Source: Blastococcus saxobsidens DD2 (GTDB lineage Bacteria; Actinomycetota; Actinomycetes; Mycobacteriales; Geodermatophilaceae). From it: DNA of 64,000 nt. Shown here piece by piece: positions 52,407-62,292 of this stretch (positions within the stretch are counted from its first letter, which is position 1; each line of letters starts with the position of its first letter). The stretch lies in NCBI RefSeq assembly GCF_000284015.1, contig NC_016943.1:413541-477540 (forward strand), in the 5' to 3' direction. The notes under the pieces are model-generated. The model had not been told where the DNA came from, searched no databases, and saw only the letters and a program-made list of their open reading frames with translations. A program made the position numbers and the translations under genes.

Positions 52407-53411
52407 GTGCTCCGCTTCATCGTCCGGCGGCTGTTCCAGCTGATCCCGATCCTGCTGGGGCTCTCCGTCCTCCTCTTCGCCTGGTTGCGCGCGCTGCCCG
52501 GCGGCCCCGCGCAGGCGGCCCTGGGTGAGCGGGCCACGCCCGAGGCGATCGCGCAGTACAACGAGCTGTTCGGCCTCGACGAGCCGCTCTACGTGCAGTA
52601 CTTCCGCTTCCTGGGCCGTGCGGTCACGCTCGACTTCGGCAACTCCACCCAGTACGGGCGGCCGGTCACCGAGGTCTTCCTCGAGCGGTTCCCCGGCACC
52701 ATCGAGCTGACCGTCCTCGCGATGATCTTCGCGATCGGCGTCGGCATCCCGCTGGGCTACCTGGCCGCCCGGCGGCACGGCAGCTTCCTGGACTCCGCCT
52801 CGGTCGTCGGGTCGCTGCTCGGCGTGGCGATCCCGGTCTTCTTCCTCGCCTACCTGCTCCGGCTGCTGTTCGCCGTCGAGCTCGGCTGGCTGCCCGGTTC
52901 GGGCCGGCAGGACGTGCGGATCGACGCCACCCGCATCACCAACTTCTACGTCCTGGACGGGCTGCTGACCCGGGAGTGGGACGCCGCCTGGGACGCGTTC
53001 CTGCACCTGATCCTGCCGGCCATCGCGCTGGGCACCATCCCGCTGGCCATCATCGTGCGGATCACCCGGGCGTCGGTCCTCGACGTCGTCAACGAGGACT
53101 ACGTGCGGACGGCGAACGCGAAGGGCCTGGCGACGGCGACGGTGCGCCGCCGGCACGTCGTCCGCAACGCACTCCTGCCGGTCTCGACGACGATCGGGCT
53201 GCAGACCGGCCTCCTGCTGTCCGGCGCGGTGCTCACCGAGACCGTCTTCGCCTTCGGCGGGGTGGGGTTGACCTTGCGGGATGCCATCACCTACCGGGAC
53301 TTCGCCGTCCTCCAGGGCTTCATCCTCATGCTCGCGGTGGTCTACGTGCTGGTGAACCTGCTGGTCGACATCTCCTACGGCCTGCTCGACCCGAGGGTGA
53401 GAGTTCGATGA
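52407..53411 (+). CDS. dppB: Peptide ABC permease (DppB family)
   Basis: A 334-residue permease with six helices. DppB features: LRFIVRRLFQLIPILLGLSV at the N-terminus, LGLDEPLYVQYFRFLGRAVT-like GLDEPLYVQY, and the coupling segment TRASVLDVVNEDYVRTANAK with GLATATVRRRHVVRNALLP. The C-terminal half has LSGAVLTETVFAFGGVGLTL. GTG 52407. Its TGA overlaps the ATG of the first of four tiny repeated ORFs. Confidence 0.93.
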   Translation: MLRFIVRRLFQLIPILLGLSVLLFAWLRALPGGPAQAALGERATPEAIAQYNELFGLDEPLYVQYFRFLGRAVTLDFGNSTQYGRPVTEVFLERFPGTIELTVLAMIFAIGVGIPLGYLAARRHGSFLDSASVVGSLLGVAIPVFFLAYLLRLLFAVELGWLPGSGRQDVRIDATRITNFYVLDGLLTREWDAAWDAFLHLILPAIALGTIPLAIIVRITRASVLDVVNEDYVRTANAKGLATATVRRRHVVRNALLPVSTTIGLQTGLLLSGAVLTETVFAFGGVGLTLRDAITYRDFAVLQGFILMLAVVYVLVNLLVDISYGLLDPRVRVR

Positions 53412-53547
53412 AGCTTGCGGAATCGAACCGGAGAGCGGAGCGATGAAGCTTGCGGAATCGAACCGGAGAGCGGAGCGATGAAGCTTGCGGAATCGAACCG
53501 GAGAGCGGAGCGATGAAGCTTGCGGAATCGAACCGGAGGGCGGAGCG
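53408..53547 (+). repeat. Four tandem 35-bp units, each an overlapping 12-codon ORF
   Basis: Units start at 53408, 53443, 53478 and 53513. The first three are identical, and the fourth differs by two bases near its end (GGAGGGCGGAGCGG). Each reads ATG AAG CTT GCG and on for 12 codons ([12 protein letters not shown]) and ends in TGA overlapping the next ATG (ATGA). The dppB stop overlaps the first ATG, and the fourth TGA overlaps the dppC GTG. Each unit also carries GGAGAGCGGAG as a Shine-Dalgarno for the next start. The result is five successive overlapping stop/start junctions. Confidence 0.9.
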
Positions 53548-54489
53548 GTGACGGCGCTCGGCGAGTACAAGCGCGAGCGGATCGACGAGCTCGCGGCCCG
53601 CGCCGGCCAGCTCCCCGCGGGGGAGGGCGGGCTGTCGCTCACCCGCAGCGCCTTCCGCCGGCTGCGCCGCGACCCCGTGGCGATCACCGGGGCCGTCATC
53701 GTGCTGGTGTTCCTCTTCGTGGCGGCGTTCGCGCCGTGGCTCGCCCCCAAGGACCCGGTCACCCAGTACCTGCTGTCGGACATCCGGCCCGGCCTGATCC
53801 CCGGCTCTCAGGAGGGCTTTCCCCTCGGTGTCGACAACCTCGGGCGGGACCTGCTCTCCCGGCTGATCTACGGCTCGCGGCAGTCGCTGCTCATCGGCGT
53901 GGTCTCCACCGTGCTGGGGTTGATCGTCGGCATGTCCCTGGGCGTGCTGGCCGGCGCCTTCGGCGGCTGGATCGACACCGTGGTGATGCGGTTCGTCGAC
54001 ATCATCCTGTCCATCCCCGGCCTGCTGATGGCGATCACCATCTCGGTGCTGCTGGGGCAGAACCAGTACGCGCTGATGATCGCCATCGCCGTCGTCCAGG
54101 TGCCGGTGTTCGCCCGGCTGCTGCGCGGGTCGATGCTGGCCCAGCGGGGCAGCGACTACGCCGTCGCAGCCCAGGCGCTCGGGGTGAAGAAGGCGCGGAT
54201 CGTCTTCGGCCACGTGCTGCCCAACTCGCTGTCGCCGGTCATCGTGCAGGCGACGCTGTCGCTGGCGACCGCGATCATCGAGGCCGCCGCGCTGTCCTAC
54301 CTGGGCCTGGGCGACCCCGACATCGCCCGTCCCGAGTGGGGGGCGATGCTGGCCAACGCCCAGGACTTCCTGTCCATCCGCCCGGCCCTGGCCGTGTGGC
54401 CGGCGATGTGCATCATCGTCGTCGCGCTCGGCTTCACACTCCTCGGTGAGCGCCTGCGCGAGGCCCTCGACCCGAAGTTCCGGCGGTGA
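53548..54489 (+). CDS. dppC: Peptide ABC permease (DppC family)
   Basis: A 313-residue permease with six helices and a hydrophilic N-terminus. Family features are [60 protein letters not shown] and the coupling loop [20 protein letters not shown], then [19 protein letters not shown] choose GTG 53548, just past the repeat array, because family members start about this far before LTRSAFRRL. An in-frame upstream start would add 21 residues encoded by the repeats. Its stop overlaps dppD (GTGA). Confidence 0.9.
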   Translation: MTALGEYKRERIDELAARAGQLPAGEGGLSLTRSAFRRLRRDPVAITGAVIVLVFLFVAAFAPWLAPKDPVTQYLLSDIRPGLIPGSQEGFPLGVDNLGRDLLSRLIYGSRQSLLIGVVSTVLGLIVGMSLGVLAGAFGGWIDTVVMRFVDIILSIPGLLMAITISVLLGQNQYALMIAIAVVQVPVFARLLRGSMLAQRGSDYAVAAQALGVKKARIVFGHVLPNSLSPVIVQATLSLATAIIEAAALSYLGLGDPDIARPEWGAMLANAQDFLSIRPALAVWPAMCIIVVALGFTLLGERLREALDPKFRR

Positions 54490-55574
54490 GCCGGGTGGTG
54501 CAGAGCAGCCGTGCGGCGGCGGGCGGCCTGGCGACCCCGGTCCTCGAGGTGGAAAACCTCGCCGTCACCTTCGCCCGCCGTGGCGAGCAGGCCACCCGTG
54601 CCGTGGACGGGGTCAGCTTCTCGGTGGCCCCCGGCGAGACCATCGGCCTGGTGGGGGAGTCCGGCTGCGGCAAGTCGGTCACCTCGCTGGCCGTCATGGG
54701 GCTGCTGCCGCGGCGCGGTGTCCAGGTGACCGGGTCGGTACGCCTGGACGGGCAGGAGCTGGTCGGCGCACCCGACCGGGTGCTGCGGAGCTTGCGCGGC
54801 GCGGACATGGGGATGGTGTTCCAGGACCCGCTGTCCTCGCTGAACCCGACCGTCCCGATCGGCACCCAGGTGACCGAGGTGCTGCTGGAGCACCGGGAGA
54901 TGACCAAGGCGGAGGCGCGCGACGAGGCCACCCGGCTGCTGGACCGGGTGGGGATCCCCGATCCCGCCCGCCGGTTGAAGGAGTACCCCCACCAGCTGTC
55001 CGGCGGCATGCGCCAGCGGGCGCTGATCGCCATGTCGCTGGCCTGCTCGCCCCGGTTGTTGATCGCGGACGAGCCGACCACGGCGCTGGACGTGACCATC
55101 CAGGCGCAGATCCTGGAGCTGCTCCGGGAGCTCGTCGTCGACTCCGGCACGGCGCTGGTCATGATCACCCACGACCTGGGCGTGGTCGCCGGGCTCTGCG
55201 ACCGGGTGCACGTCATGTACGCGGGCAAGGTCATCGAGACCGCCGACCGGCACGAGCTGTTCGCCCGGCCCCGCCAGCCCTACACCGGGGGGCTGCTGGC
55301 GTCGGTGCCCCGGCTCGATGCCGGCCGCGGCACCCCGCTCACGCCGATCCGGGGCTCGGCCCGCGACGCCATCCCGTGGGCGGAGGGCTGCGCCTTCGCG
55401 CCGCGCTGCGACAACGCCCAGGACGACTGCCTGACCGAGGTGTCCGGCAGCACCGTGCCGCTGGAGCCCGACGGTCCCGGCCGGGAGCTGCGCTGCCGGC
55501 ACCCGCTGGAGTACCCGCCGACGCCGGCGGGCGCCGCTGCGGCCGGCACCGACGCCCCGGGAGCCGCCCGATGA
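54486..55574 (+). CDS. dppD: Peptide ABC ATPase (DppD family)
   Basis: A 362-residue ATPase. Walker A is [19 protein letters not shown], the Q-loop [12 protein letters not shown], signature [15 protein letters not shown], Walker [21 protein letters not shown] and switch His in [20 protein letters not shown]. The C-terminal oligopeptide-transporter domain has the cluster-binding cysteines ([15 protein letters not shown] and LRCRHPLEY). Overlaps both neighbours by four bases. Confidence 0.94.
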   Translation: MSRVVQSSRAAAGGLATPVLEVENLAVTFARRGEQATRAVDGVSFSVAPGETIGLVGESGCGKSVTSLAVMGLLPRRGVQVTGSVRLDGQELVGAPDRVLRSLRGADMGMVFQDPLSSLNPTVPIGTQVTEVLLEHREMTKAEARDEATRLLDRVGIPDPARRLKEYPHQLSGGMRQRALIAMSLACSPRLLIADEPTTALDVTIQAQILELLRELVVDSGTALVMITHDLGVVAGLCDRVHVMYAGKVIETADRHELFARPRQPYTGGLLASVPRLDAGRGTPLTPIRGSARDAIPWAEGCAFAPRCDNAQDDCLTEVSGSTVPLEPDGPGRELRCRHPLEYPPTPAGAAAAGTDAPGAAR

Positions 55575-56731
55575 CCGCCGTCCCGACGTCTCCCGGCCAG
55601 GACGAGCTGCTGCGGGTGGAGGGCCTCAAGGTCCACTTCCCGATCAAGGCCGGGATCTTCTTCGACCGCACCGTCGGGCACGTCCAGGCGGTCGACGGCG
55701 TCGATCTCGTCGTCCCCCGCGGAGCGACCTACGGGCTGGTGGGTGAGTCCGGCTGCGGCAAGTCCACGCTGGGCCGGGCCATCCTGCGGCTGGTCGAGCC
55801 CACCGCCGGACGGGTGCTGTTCGACGGCACCGACGTCGCCGCGCTCAAGGGTGAGCCGCTGCGGCACATGCGCCAGCGCATGCAGATGGTGTTTCAGGAC
55901 CCGCTGGGCAGCCTCGACCCGCGGCAGAACGTCGAGTCGCTGCTGTCCGAGCCGCTGCACGCGCACGGCCTCGGTGGCGGCAAGGCGGGCATCGCCGAGA
56001 AGATCCGGACCCTGCTCGACGCCGTGGGGCTGCCGTCGGCGGCGCTGCGCCGCTATCCGCACGAGTTCTCCGGCGGCCAGCGGCAGCGCATCGGCATCGC
56101 GCGCGCCGTGGCGCTCGAGCCGGACCTGCTGATCGCCGACGAGCCGGTGTCCGCGCTCGACGTGTCGGTGCAGGCCCAGGTGCTCAACCTGCTCGAGGAG
56201 CTGCAGGAGCGGCTGGGCCTCACCTACCTGGTCATCGCCCACGATCTCGCGGTGGTGCGGCACATCAGCGACGTCGTCGGCGTCATGTACCTGGGCTCGC
56301 TGGTGGAGCAGGCCCCGGCCGACGACCTCTACGAGCAGCCGCTGCACCCGTACACGCGGTCGCTGATGAGTGCCGTGCCCGTGCCCGACCCGGTGGTGGA
56401 GGAGACGCGGGAGCGGATCCTGCTGGCCGGTGACCTGCCGTCGCCGGCGAACCCGCCCAGCGGCTGCCGCTTCCACACCCGCTGCCCCTGGCGGCAGGAG
56501 ACCCGGTGCGACGACGAGGTGCCGGTGCTGCGCGAGCTCGGTCCGGGCCGGCTGGTCAGCTGCCACTGGGCCGAGGAGATCCGCGACGGCGTCCTGCGGC
56601 CGCGCTCGCCGGAGGAGGCGCTGCACGCCGGTGTCGCCGCCCGGCAGGGACGGGAGGTGCGGCCGGCGGACGACGACCCGACCCCGTTCCTCGGCCGGGA
56701 CCGGCCGCTGCCGCGCAACACCCAGGGGTGA
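55571..56731 (+). CDS. dppF: Peptide ABC ATPase (DppF family)
   Basis: A 386-residue ATPase. Typical DppF/OppF opening [20 protein letters not shown]. Walker A is [17 protein letters not shown], the Q-loop [14 protein letters not shown], signature [15 protein letters not shown], Walker [21 protein letters not shown] and the switch region [20 protein letters not shown]. The C-terminal cysteines [16 protein letters not shown] form the oligopeptide ABC terminal motif. ATG 55571 lies in the dppD stop. A 50-residue tail follows. Last gene of the operon. Confidence 0.94.
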   Translation: MTAVPTSPGQDELLRVEGLKVHFPIKAGIFFDRTVGHVQAVDGVDLVVPRGATYGLVGESGCGKSTLGRAILRLVEPTAGRVLFDGTDVAALKGEPLRHMRQRMQMVFQDPLGSLDPRQNVESLLSEPLHAHGLGGGKAGIAEKIRTLLDAVGLPSAALRRYPHEFSGGQRQRIGIARAVALEPDLLIADEPVSALDVSVQAQVLNLLEELQERLGLTYLVIAHDLAVVRHISDVVGVMYLGSLVEQAPADDLYEQPLHPYTRSLMSAVPVPDPVVEETRERILLAGDLPSPANPPSGCRFHTRCPWRQETRCDDEVPVLRELGPGRLVSCHWAEEIRDGVLRPRSPEEALHAGVAARQGREVRPADDDPTPFLGRDRPLPRNTQG

Positions 56732-56966
56732 GCGGAGCGGCTCGGCCCGCGACGACGACGTCGTCGCCCCGGCGGACCGCCCGGCGCACCCGCAGTGCGA
56801 CCAGCTGTCCGAGCACCCGGACCAGCGCGTGGTAGGCCGGGGTCGAGCGCGGAGGCTGCTCCGGCGCAGGTGGTGGCGGGACCGCCCTACCCAGCGCGGC
56901 CGGGCCGGACCCGTCCGGCGTCGGTAGGGTCGGCCGGGTTCGACGTCGCCCGTCCTGGAGGTGCCC

Positions 56967-59007
56967 GTGCGCCGGCTGTGCGTCGTCATGGGAGCGCTCG
57001 GCGTGCTCCTGCTCGCGGGTGGGCCGGCGTACGCGGTGCCGCCGTTCCGGCTGAGCGCGCAGGTCGTCGACGAGGTCGGCGCGCTCGACGGCCGGACCGC
57101 GGAGGTCGAGGCGGCACTCGAGCGGCTGCGCGCGGACACCGGCACGCAGCTGTTCGTGGTGTTCGTCCCCAGCTTCGACGGGGCCGAGGGCGACGAGTGG
57201 GCCGCCGCCACCGCGGAGCTGAGCCAGCTCGGCCGCAACGACGCCCTGCTGGCGGTAGCCGTGGAGGACCGGGCGTACGGCTTCCTCCGCCCGGGGACCT
57301 CGTCGCTCTCCCGGGAGCAGCTGGGAGACCTGGCGGCCGCGGAGGTCGAGCCGCAGTTCGCCGAGGAGGAGTGGGCCGCGGGCGTGGTGGCCTTCGCCGG
57401 TCTGCTGCGGCAGGGCGAGACGGCCGCCGCGGACGCCGGCGAGGTCGCGTCGGACGGCGGCTCCGGTGGCGTCGGCCCGCTGCTGGTCCTCGGCGCGATC
57501 GCCGTGGTCGGCGGTGGCGCGTACCTGGTCAGCCGGTCGCGCCGGAACCGCGGCGACGCGGTGTCGGCGCCGGGCCGGCAGCCCGAGCGCGACCCCTACG
57601 AGGGCACGCCGACCGACGAGCTGCGGGGCCGCGCCGGCGAGGCGCTGCTGGAGCTGGACGAGGCGGTGAAGACCTCGCAGCTCGACCTCGACTTCGCCCG
57701 GTCGCAGTACGGCGAGGACGCCGTGGCCGGATTCGGCACCGCGCTCGCGCAGGCCAGGGCCGACCTGGGGCGCGCCTTCGCCGTGCGCCAGCAGCTGGAC
57801 GACGACACGGGAGGGCGGGGGACCGGACCGGACGAGCCGGCGACGCGGCGGATGCTGGCCGAGATCCTCGCGCTCACCGACGCCGCCGACGCCCGGCTGG
57901 ACGAGCAGAGCGCCGCCTTCCAGCAGCTGCGCGACCTGGAGCGGACCGCTCCCGAGGTGCTGGCGGCGCTGGAGCCGCGGATCGCCGCACTGCGCGGGCG
58001 GCTGCCGCAGGAGGAGCAGCGGCTGGCCGGGCTGCGCTCGCGGTTCTCGGGGCAGGCGGTGGCCGCGGTCGCCGACAACGGGACCGAGGCGGCGGCCCGG
58101 CTCGACGCCGCCGAGCAGGAGGTGCGGGAGGTCCGGGAGGCGCTCGCGGCCGGCCGGTCGGGGGACGCCGTCGGTGACATCCGCGCCGCGGAGGACGCGG
58201 TGGCGCAGACCGGGACGCTGCTCGACGCGGTGGGCCGGCTGGCATCCGACCTGGATGCGGCGGCCGGACGGGTGGCCGCGGCCCGCGCGGAGACCGAGCA
58301 GGACCTGGCCGAGGCCCGGGCGCGGGTGGCCGGGGGCGACCGCAGCGGGCTGGAGCCGCAGATCGCCCGCGCGGAGGCGGCCCTGGCCGCGGCCGACGAG
58401 GCGCTGCGGCCGGCCGACGGCACGCCGGGTGACCCGCTGGCGGCGCTCCGCCAGCTGGAGGACGCCGAGGCTGCGCTCGAGCAGACGCTGGCGGCGGCCC
58501 GCGACGCGGAAACCCGGACCCGCCGGGCGGCCGCCGCACTGGACCAGGCACTGCTGACCGCGCGGTCGACCGTCGCTGCCGCCACGGACTTCGTCGACAC
58601 CCGGCGGGGAGCGGTGGGCCCGGACGCCCGAACGCGGCTGGCCGAGGCCCAGCGGCACCTGGCCGCCGCCGTGGACCTCGGTGCCGCCGACCCGGCAGCA
58701 GGCCGGGCTGCTGGGCCAGCACGCGCTGAACCTGGCGCAGGACGACGTCGGCCGGTGGAACTCCGGCTACGGCGGCTACGGGCCGGGGAGTCCCGGCGGC
58801 TTCGGCGGCGGGTACCGGCGCGGCGGGGTGGACCTGGGCAGCCTGGTGCTCGGCGGCATCCTGCTCGGCGGCGGCCGGTCCCGCGGCGGGTTCGGGGGCG
58901 GCGGTCTCGGCGGCGGCGGGTTCGGGGGCCGGTCCGGCGGGGGTTCCTTCGGTGGCCGCGCCGGTGGCGGCTCCTTCGGTGGCCGGGCGGGCGGCGGACG
59001 GTTCTGA
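56967..59007 (+). CDS. TPM-domain membrane protein with Gly-rich tail (one-base frameshift)
   Basis: Signal peptide (LCVVMGALGVLLLAGGPAYA), then a TPM domain (about residues 25-155: DTGTQLFVVFVPSFDGAEGD, ALLAVAVEDRAYGF). A membrane helix (GPLLVLGAIAVVGGGAYLV) and 380 residues of Ala/Glu/Arg-rich coiled coil follow. The frame is lost near 58690. One base over, the C-terminus continues as RQQAGLLGQHALNLAQDDVG and a tail of GGGFGG/RAGGGSF repeats ending 59007. With one base removed the protein is 679 residues. GTG 56967 has GGAGG five bases upstream. The family is thought to act at the membrane. The function in actinobacteria is unclear. Confidence 0.75.
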
Positions 59008-59084
59008 GCGGTCGCGCCGCGGGCCCTGGGAACTGTCGGTGGCCGGTGGGACGGTGACCTCCCCCACAACAGGAGGAGGCACCG

Positions 59085-59846
59085 ATGCCCGCTCGAGACA
59101 CCGCCTGGCCGGCCGGGACGCCGTGCTGGGTCGACTACGGAGTAGCTGACCTGGCGGCGGCGAGGACCTTCTACGCCGAGCTGCTCGGCTGGGAGTACAC
59201 CGGCGGCGACCCCGAGTTCGGTGGCTACCTGAACGCGGAGAAGGACGGGCGGCGGGTCGCCGGCCTGGGCCCGCAGATGGACGAGGCCGGTCAGCCCGGC
59301 TGGACCACCTACTTCGCCACCGACGACGCCGACGCGACCGTCGCCCGCATCCGGGAGGCCGGCGGCACGGTCGTGGTCGAGCCCATGCAGATCGGTCCCA
59401 TGGGACGGATGGTCGTCGCGCTCGACCCGCAGGGCAACGCGTTCGGGCTCTGGCAGGCCGGCGAGCACACCGGTGTCCAGCGGTTCGGCGAGCCGGGCTC
59501 ACTGGTCTGGAACGAGGCGGCCGTCGGCGATCCGGAAGCGGCCCGTGCGTTCTACAGCGCGGTCTTCGGTTTCGAGTGGGACGCGATGCCGGGCATGGAG
59601 CCGTACGCCACGTTCCGCATCGGTGACCGCCCGCTCGGCGGCATGGGTGGGATCCAGCCCGGCCTGCCGACGGGCTGGGCGACCTGCTTCGCGGTGAGCT
59701 CCACCGACGGCGCGGTCGCCACCGTCGAGTCCCGGGGCGGCAAGGTCCTGCACCCGGCCGAGGACAGCGAGTTCGGGCGGTTCGCCGTGGTAAAGGACCC
59801 GTGGGGCGCGCCGTTCTCGGTCATGGAGGTCCCGGCGGAGGAGTGA
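59085..59846 (+). CDS. VOC family protein with two glyoxalase-like domains
   Basis: A 253-residue protein with two similar halves. Residues 12-125 have CWVDYGVADLAAARTFYAEL with LGWEYTGG, ending PQGNAFGLWQAG. Residues 135-250 have LVWNEAAVGDPEAARAFYSA with VFGFEWD and a PWGAPFSVMEVP end. Each half supplies metal-site-type residues at the VOC positions. Streptomyces homologues are often called hydroxylase or antibiotic-resistance-like without proof. ATG 59085 with AGGAGG. Confidence 0.88.
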   Translation: MPARDTAWPAGTPCWVDYGVADLAAARTFYAELLGWEYTGGDPEFGGYLNAEKDGRRVAGLGPQMDEAGQPGWTTYFATDDADATVARIREAGGTVVVEPMQIGPMGRMVVALDPQGNAFGLWQAGEHTGVQRFGEPGSLVWNEAAVGDPEAARAFYSAVFGFEWDAMPGMEPYATFRIGDRPLGGMGGIQPGLPTGWATCFAVSSTDGAVATVESRGGKVLHPAEDSEFGRFAVVKDPWGAPFSVMEVPAEE

Positions 59847-59993
59847 GGTCCGGCCCTGCAGGGTCCCGCCGCGCGTTCCCGGGCGGCGCGGCGCGAGGGG
59901 CGTCCAGCAGTCGGCCGGCGCGAACGGGGCGCGCCGGTCTGGCCCGCTGCAGGGCCCCGCCGCGAACCCGCGAGCGGTGGGGGCAGGGGTCCG

Positions 59994-60427
59994 TCAACCG
60001 GGCAGCTGGCCGTAGGCGTGCCCGGGGCGGAAGCGGATCACGAGCCGGCCCTCGGCCACCATCGCCGCGCGGTAGTCGTCCCAGTTCTCGTGCTCGCCGG
60101 AGACGCCGCGGTAGTAGGTGATCAGCTCCTCCACCGTGGCGTCCTGCGGATCGGCGGCCACCGGGGTCAGCTCGGCCGTTCCTTCCACCGCCACCCACGT
60201 CCAGAAGTCCGGGGACGCGACGTGCAGGGTGACCCGAGGGTCGCGCTCCAGGTTGCGCGTCTTGGCGGGTCGGCGGTGACGGAGACGCGGACCAGGCCGT
60301 CGTCCCAGGCGTAGCCGACGTTGGACAGCTGCGGGCGGCCGTCGCGCTTGACGGTGGCGAGCACGCCCCAGCGCTGGGTGGCGACGAACTCGAGCAGCCG
60401 CGGGTCGGCTGACTTCGAAGAAGTCAT
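59994..60427 (-). CDS. PPOX-class (F420/FMN) split-barrel protein (one-base frameshift)
   Basis: With one missing base restored this is 144 residues. The N-terminal half (LLEFVATQRWGVLATVKRDG, PQLSNVGYAWDDGLVRVSVT) and C-terminal half (WVAVEGTAELTPVAADPQDA, ITYYRGVSGEHENWDDYRAA, GRLVIRFRPGHAYGQLPG) are those of PPOX-class, probably F420-dependent oxidoreductases. The break lies at about 60268, where GACCCGCCAAG has five instead of six bases between the Asp and Lys codons. ATG 60427, with GTG 60439 as alternative. Error and decay are both possible. Confidence 0.75.
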
Positions 60428-60469
60428 GTGGCGGGACACCCCTAAGGTCGATGTTCTGCTGGCCGCTGT

Positions 60470-62212
60470 CTAGTCTCGCACCCTCCTACGTGTCCGCTTC
60501 TCGGGAAAGCTAGGCCCAGGCCCGTACTTGACTGCCACACCCCGCTGCTGCTCCGACACTCGGACGAGGATTTCCCGGCCAACGAAGTCCCGGAGAATAT
60601 CTCGCGCCTGGTAGACGTCTACGTCGAACACGCGCTGCACGGTTGCGTTATTGATTGTGCCGTACTCGCGGACGTGGTCGACCACCTTCTTGTTGACGTC
60701 AGTCGTTGCTCGGCGGTGATACTTCACGGCGGGTCCAAGGGACGCAAGCGCTCCGCCGCGCAGTCGGTATGTTGGCTTCTTTCTGAGCGCGGTTCCCGCC
60801 GTAGGTTCGAGGAGTTCAGCCTCGCCCGAGCTGAGTCTGCGCAGCACGGCTTCGGTAGCCTCTATGTCGCGTTGAATCACATCGGCCGCCTGGCTTGCGG
60901 TGACCGTTCGTTGTTCGCAAAGCATGCGGACGATGAGTAACGTGTCCGTGTCGTCCCTTTCAGTATCTGGCAGATCAGCGATGAATCGTGTAATGCGGGC
61001 GTTCGGGGGCCCGCCGCGGAAGGTGACCCTGGTCCCTAGGCCCTGCGTTTCCTCTTCCTTCACTTCCGGTACTGATCGCCCACTCCGCACCATTTCCCGG
61101 AACATTCGGTCGACGCCCTGGCCAAGCCCCTCTGCGAGTCCGAGAGTCCTGAGGGCTGTAGCGAGGGACGGGAATCGGGCGCGAGAACCGCTGGTCAAAA
61201 TATTCCGCGGAGTGATTCCTGAGACGAGAGGCCCTGGGGATGCGACAGTAAGCACCTCGGGGGAGTGCTCGACTTGGACTGGGCGCTTTTCCCGATAGTC
61301 GCCGTGTATAAGTGCGTTTGCAAGAGCTTCGCGTACTGCGACACTCGGGTAATCCTCCACTTGCAGCTGCTGCCCCCCGGCTGTATTCACCGGGGTGATG
61401 CCATTCCTGGCCGAGATGGTCTCTATGGCCTCCGCGAATGCTAGGACGAGTGGTGTCCCCCATCGGCGTACCGCGGTTGCCTCGCCGCCAGGCGTGGGAC
61501 GGTACTGGTACACAAGGATCTCGTCGTTTGCTGACTTGGCGTTCTGACATAAGAGAGTCTCGCCAGCGCGCGTTAGGTGGCCGGTCTCTGTTACCACCCG
61601 AAGTGCGTGCAGGATGTCGACGTCAGTAGCTTCGGCGAGACGTCGTCGGGTTGCATCGGGAGTGCCTCTGAGGAGGTTTCGGACCCGCAACATTGCGTCG
61701 GAGTCCACGTCGCTCGGCGTTCGATCGGTGGGCTGGGCCGTCCAGTCGTTGCCGCGACGTTCGTCATCCAGGCGGCTCACGTCTGCGGGGCGCATGGGGA
61801 GGCACTGATCGTTCCACCGCCTCGTTACGAGCCCCTTTTTCGTGGCATAGACGTCGAGCCCCTGGGGGACGCGGATGGTGAGCAGCCTCTGTCCTTCGTG
61901 GCGGTGTTCCGCTACGTCTGTGACCAGTGGAGGCTCGGTGAGTGCGTGTATGCGAGTGCGAATGTCGTCGGCGTTGCTCGTGGTGCCGACGAAGGACCCT
62001 GGCCCGGTGCCATTGTCCGTGACTCCAACTACAAGCAGTCCGCCGTTCGCGTTAGCGAAACACACCGCAGCCTCGGCTAGGTCCTGCGCCGTCTCCTTGG
62101 TGCTGCCCTTCTCGGTCTTGAAGTCGAGCATCTGCCCCTCGAGGCTGGAAGCGGACCGCGTGCCTTTCCAGATGAGCTGCAGCAGCCTGGGTAGGTCGGT
62201 CGTCGCCGTCAT
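60470..62212 (-). CDS. Schlafen/AlbA_2-type ATP-binding protein
   Basis: A 580-residue protein. An AlbA_2 domain occupies residues 15-140 (SLEGQMLDFKTEKGSTKETA, AVCFANANGGLLVVGVTDNG). A GHKL-like ATPase region follows (about 285-400: VAVREALANALIHGDYREKR, TVASPGPLVSGITPRNILTS, LGLAEGLGQGVDRMFREM). C-terminal winged-helix segments lie at 430-580. Such proteins are predicted nucleic-acid-binding regulators. Some occur in defence islands. The base composition is visibly less GC-rich than neighbours, with AAATATT inside, suggesting transfer. ATG 62212 has AAAGGAG within a strong upstream palindrome that could control it. Confidence 0.82.
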   Translation of the reverse strand: MTATTDLPRLLQLIWKGTRSASSLEGQMLDFKTEKGSTKETAQDLAEAAVCFANANGGLLVVGVTDNGTGPGSFVGTTSNADDIRTRIHALTEPPLVTDVAEHRHEGQRLLTIRVPQGLDVYATKKGLVTRRWNDQCLPMRPADVSRLDDERRGNDWTAQPTDRTPSDVDSDAMLRVRNLLRGTPDATRRRLAEATDVDILHALRVVTETGHLTRAGETLLCQNAKSANDEILVYQYRPTPGGEATAVRRWGTPLVLAFAEAIETISARNGITPVNTAGGQQLQVEDYPSVAVREALANALIHGDYREKRPVQVEHSPEVLTVASPGPLVSGITPRNILTSGSRARFPSLATALRTLGLAEGLGQGVDRMFREMVRSGRSVPEVKEEETQGLGTRVTFRGGPPNARITRFIADLPDTERDDTDTLLIVRMLCEQRTVTASQAADVIQRDIEATEAVLRRLSSGEAELLEPTAGTALRKKPTYRLRGGALASLGPAVKYHRRATTDVNKKVVDHVREYGTINNATVQRVFDVDVYQARDILRDFVGREILVRVSEQQRGVAVKYGPGPSFPEKRTRRRVRD

Positions 62213-62221
62213 TTGGTGCTC

Positions 62222-62258
62222 CTTTGGGGGAGCTGACAGTTTGTCACTCTCCCCAAAG
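62222..62258 (-). promoter_or_regulatory. Nested palindromes at the start of the Schlafen-type gene
   Basis: Outer arms CTTTGGGGGAG (62222-62232) and CTCCCCAAAG (62249-62258) pair with one bulged G. Inner arms TGACA (62234-62238) and TGTCA (62242-62246) are perfect. The Shine-Dalgarno AAAGGAG lies in the outer arm. It could be a repressor site or an RNA hairpin hiding the ribosome-binding site. Confidence 0.5.
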
Positions 62259-62277
62259 TCCCGTCAAAGTCGGGACT
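62257..62277 (-). terminator. Small stem-loop after the pirin gene
   Basis: AGTCCCG (62257-62263) and CGGGACT (62271-62277) are perfect 7-base arms, 15 bases beyond the pirin stop on this strand. Possible terminator. Confidence 0.4.
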
Positions 62278-62292
62278 CCTGCCACCGTAGTG

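Noticed and set aside
53408-53547. CRISPR or simple in-frame N-terminal extension of dppC
   Set aside because: The units are contiguous without spacers. The 35-base period changes frame each unit, and each unit has its own overlapping start and stop, so neither reading fits.
56735-56930. Minus-strand fragment ending the dppF-TPM gap (HALVRVLGQLVALRVRRAVR)
   Set aside because: Locally protein-like, but no start with ribosome-binding site and no supporting homology I can recall. Left unannotated.
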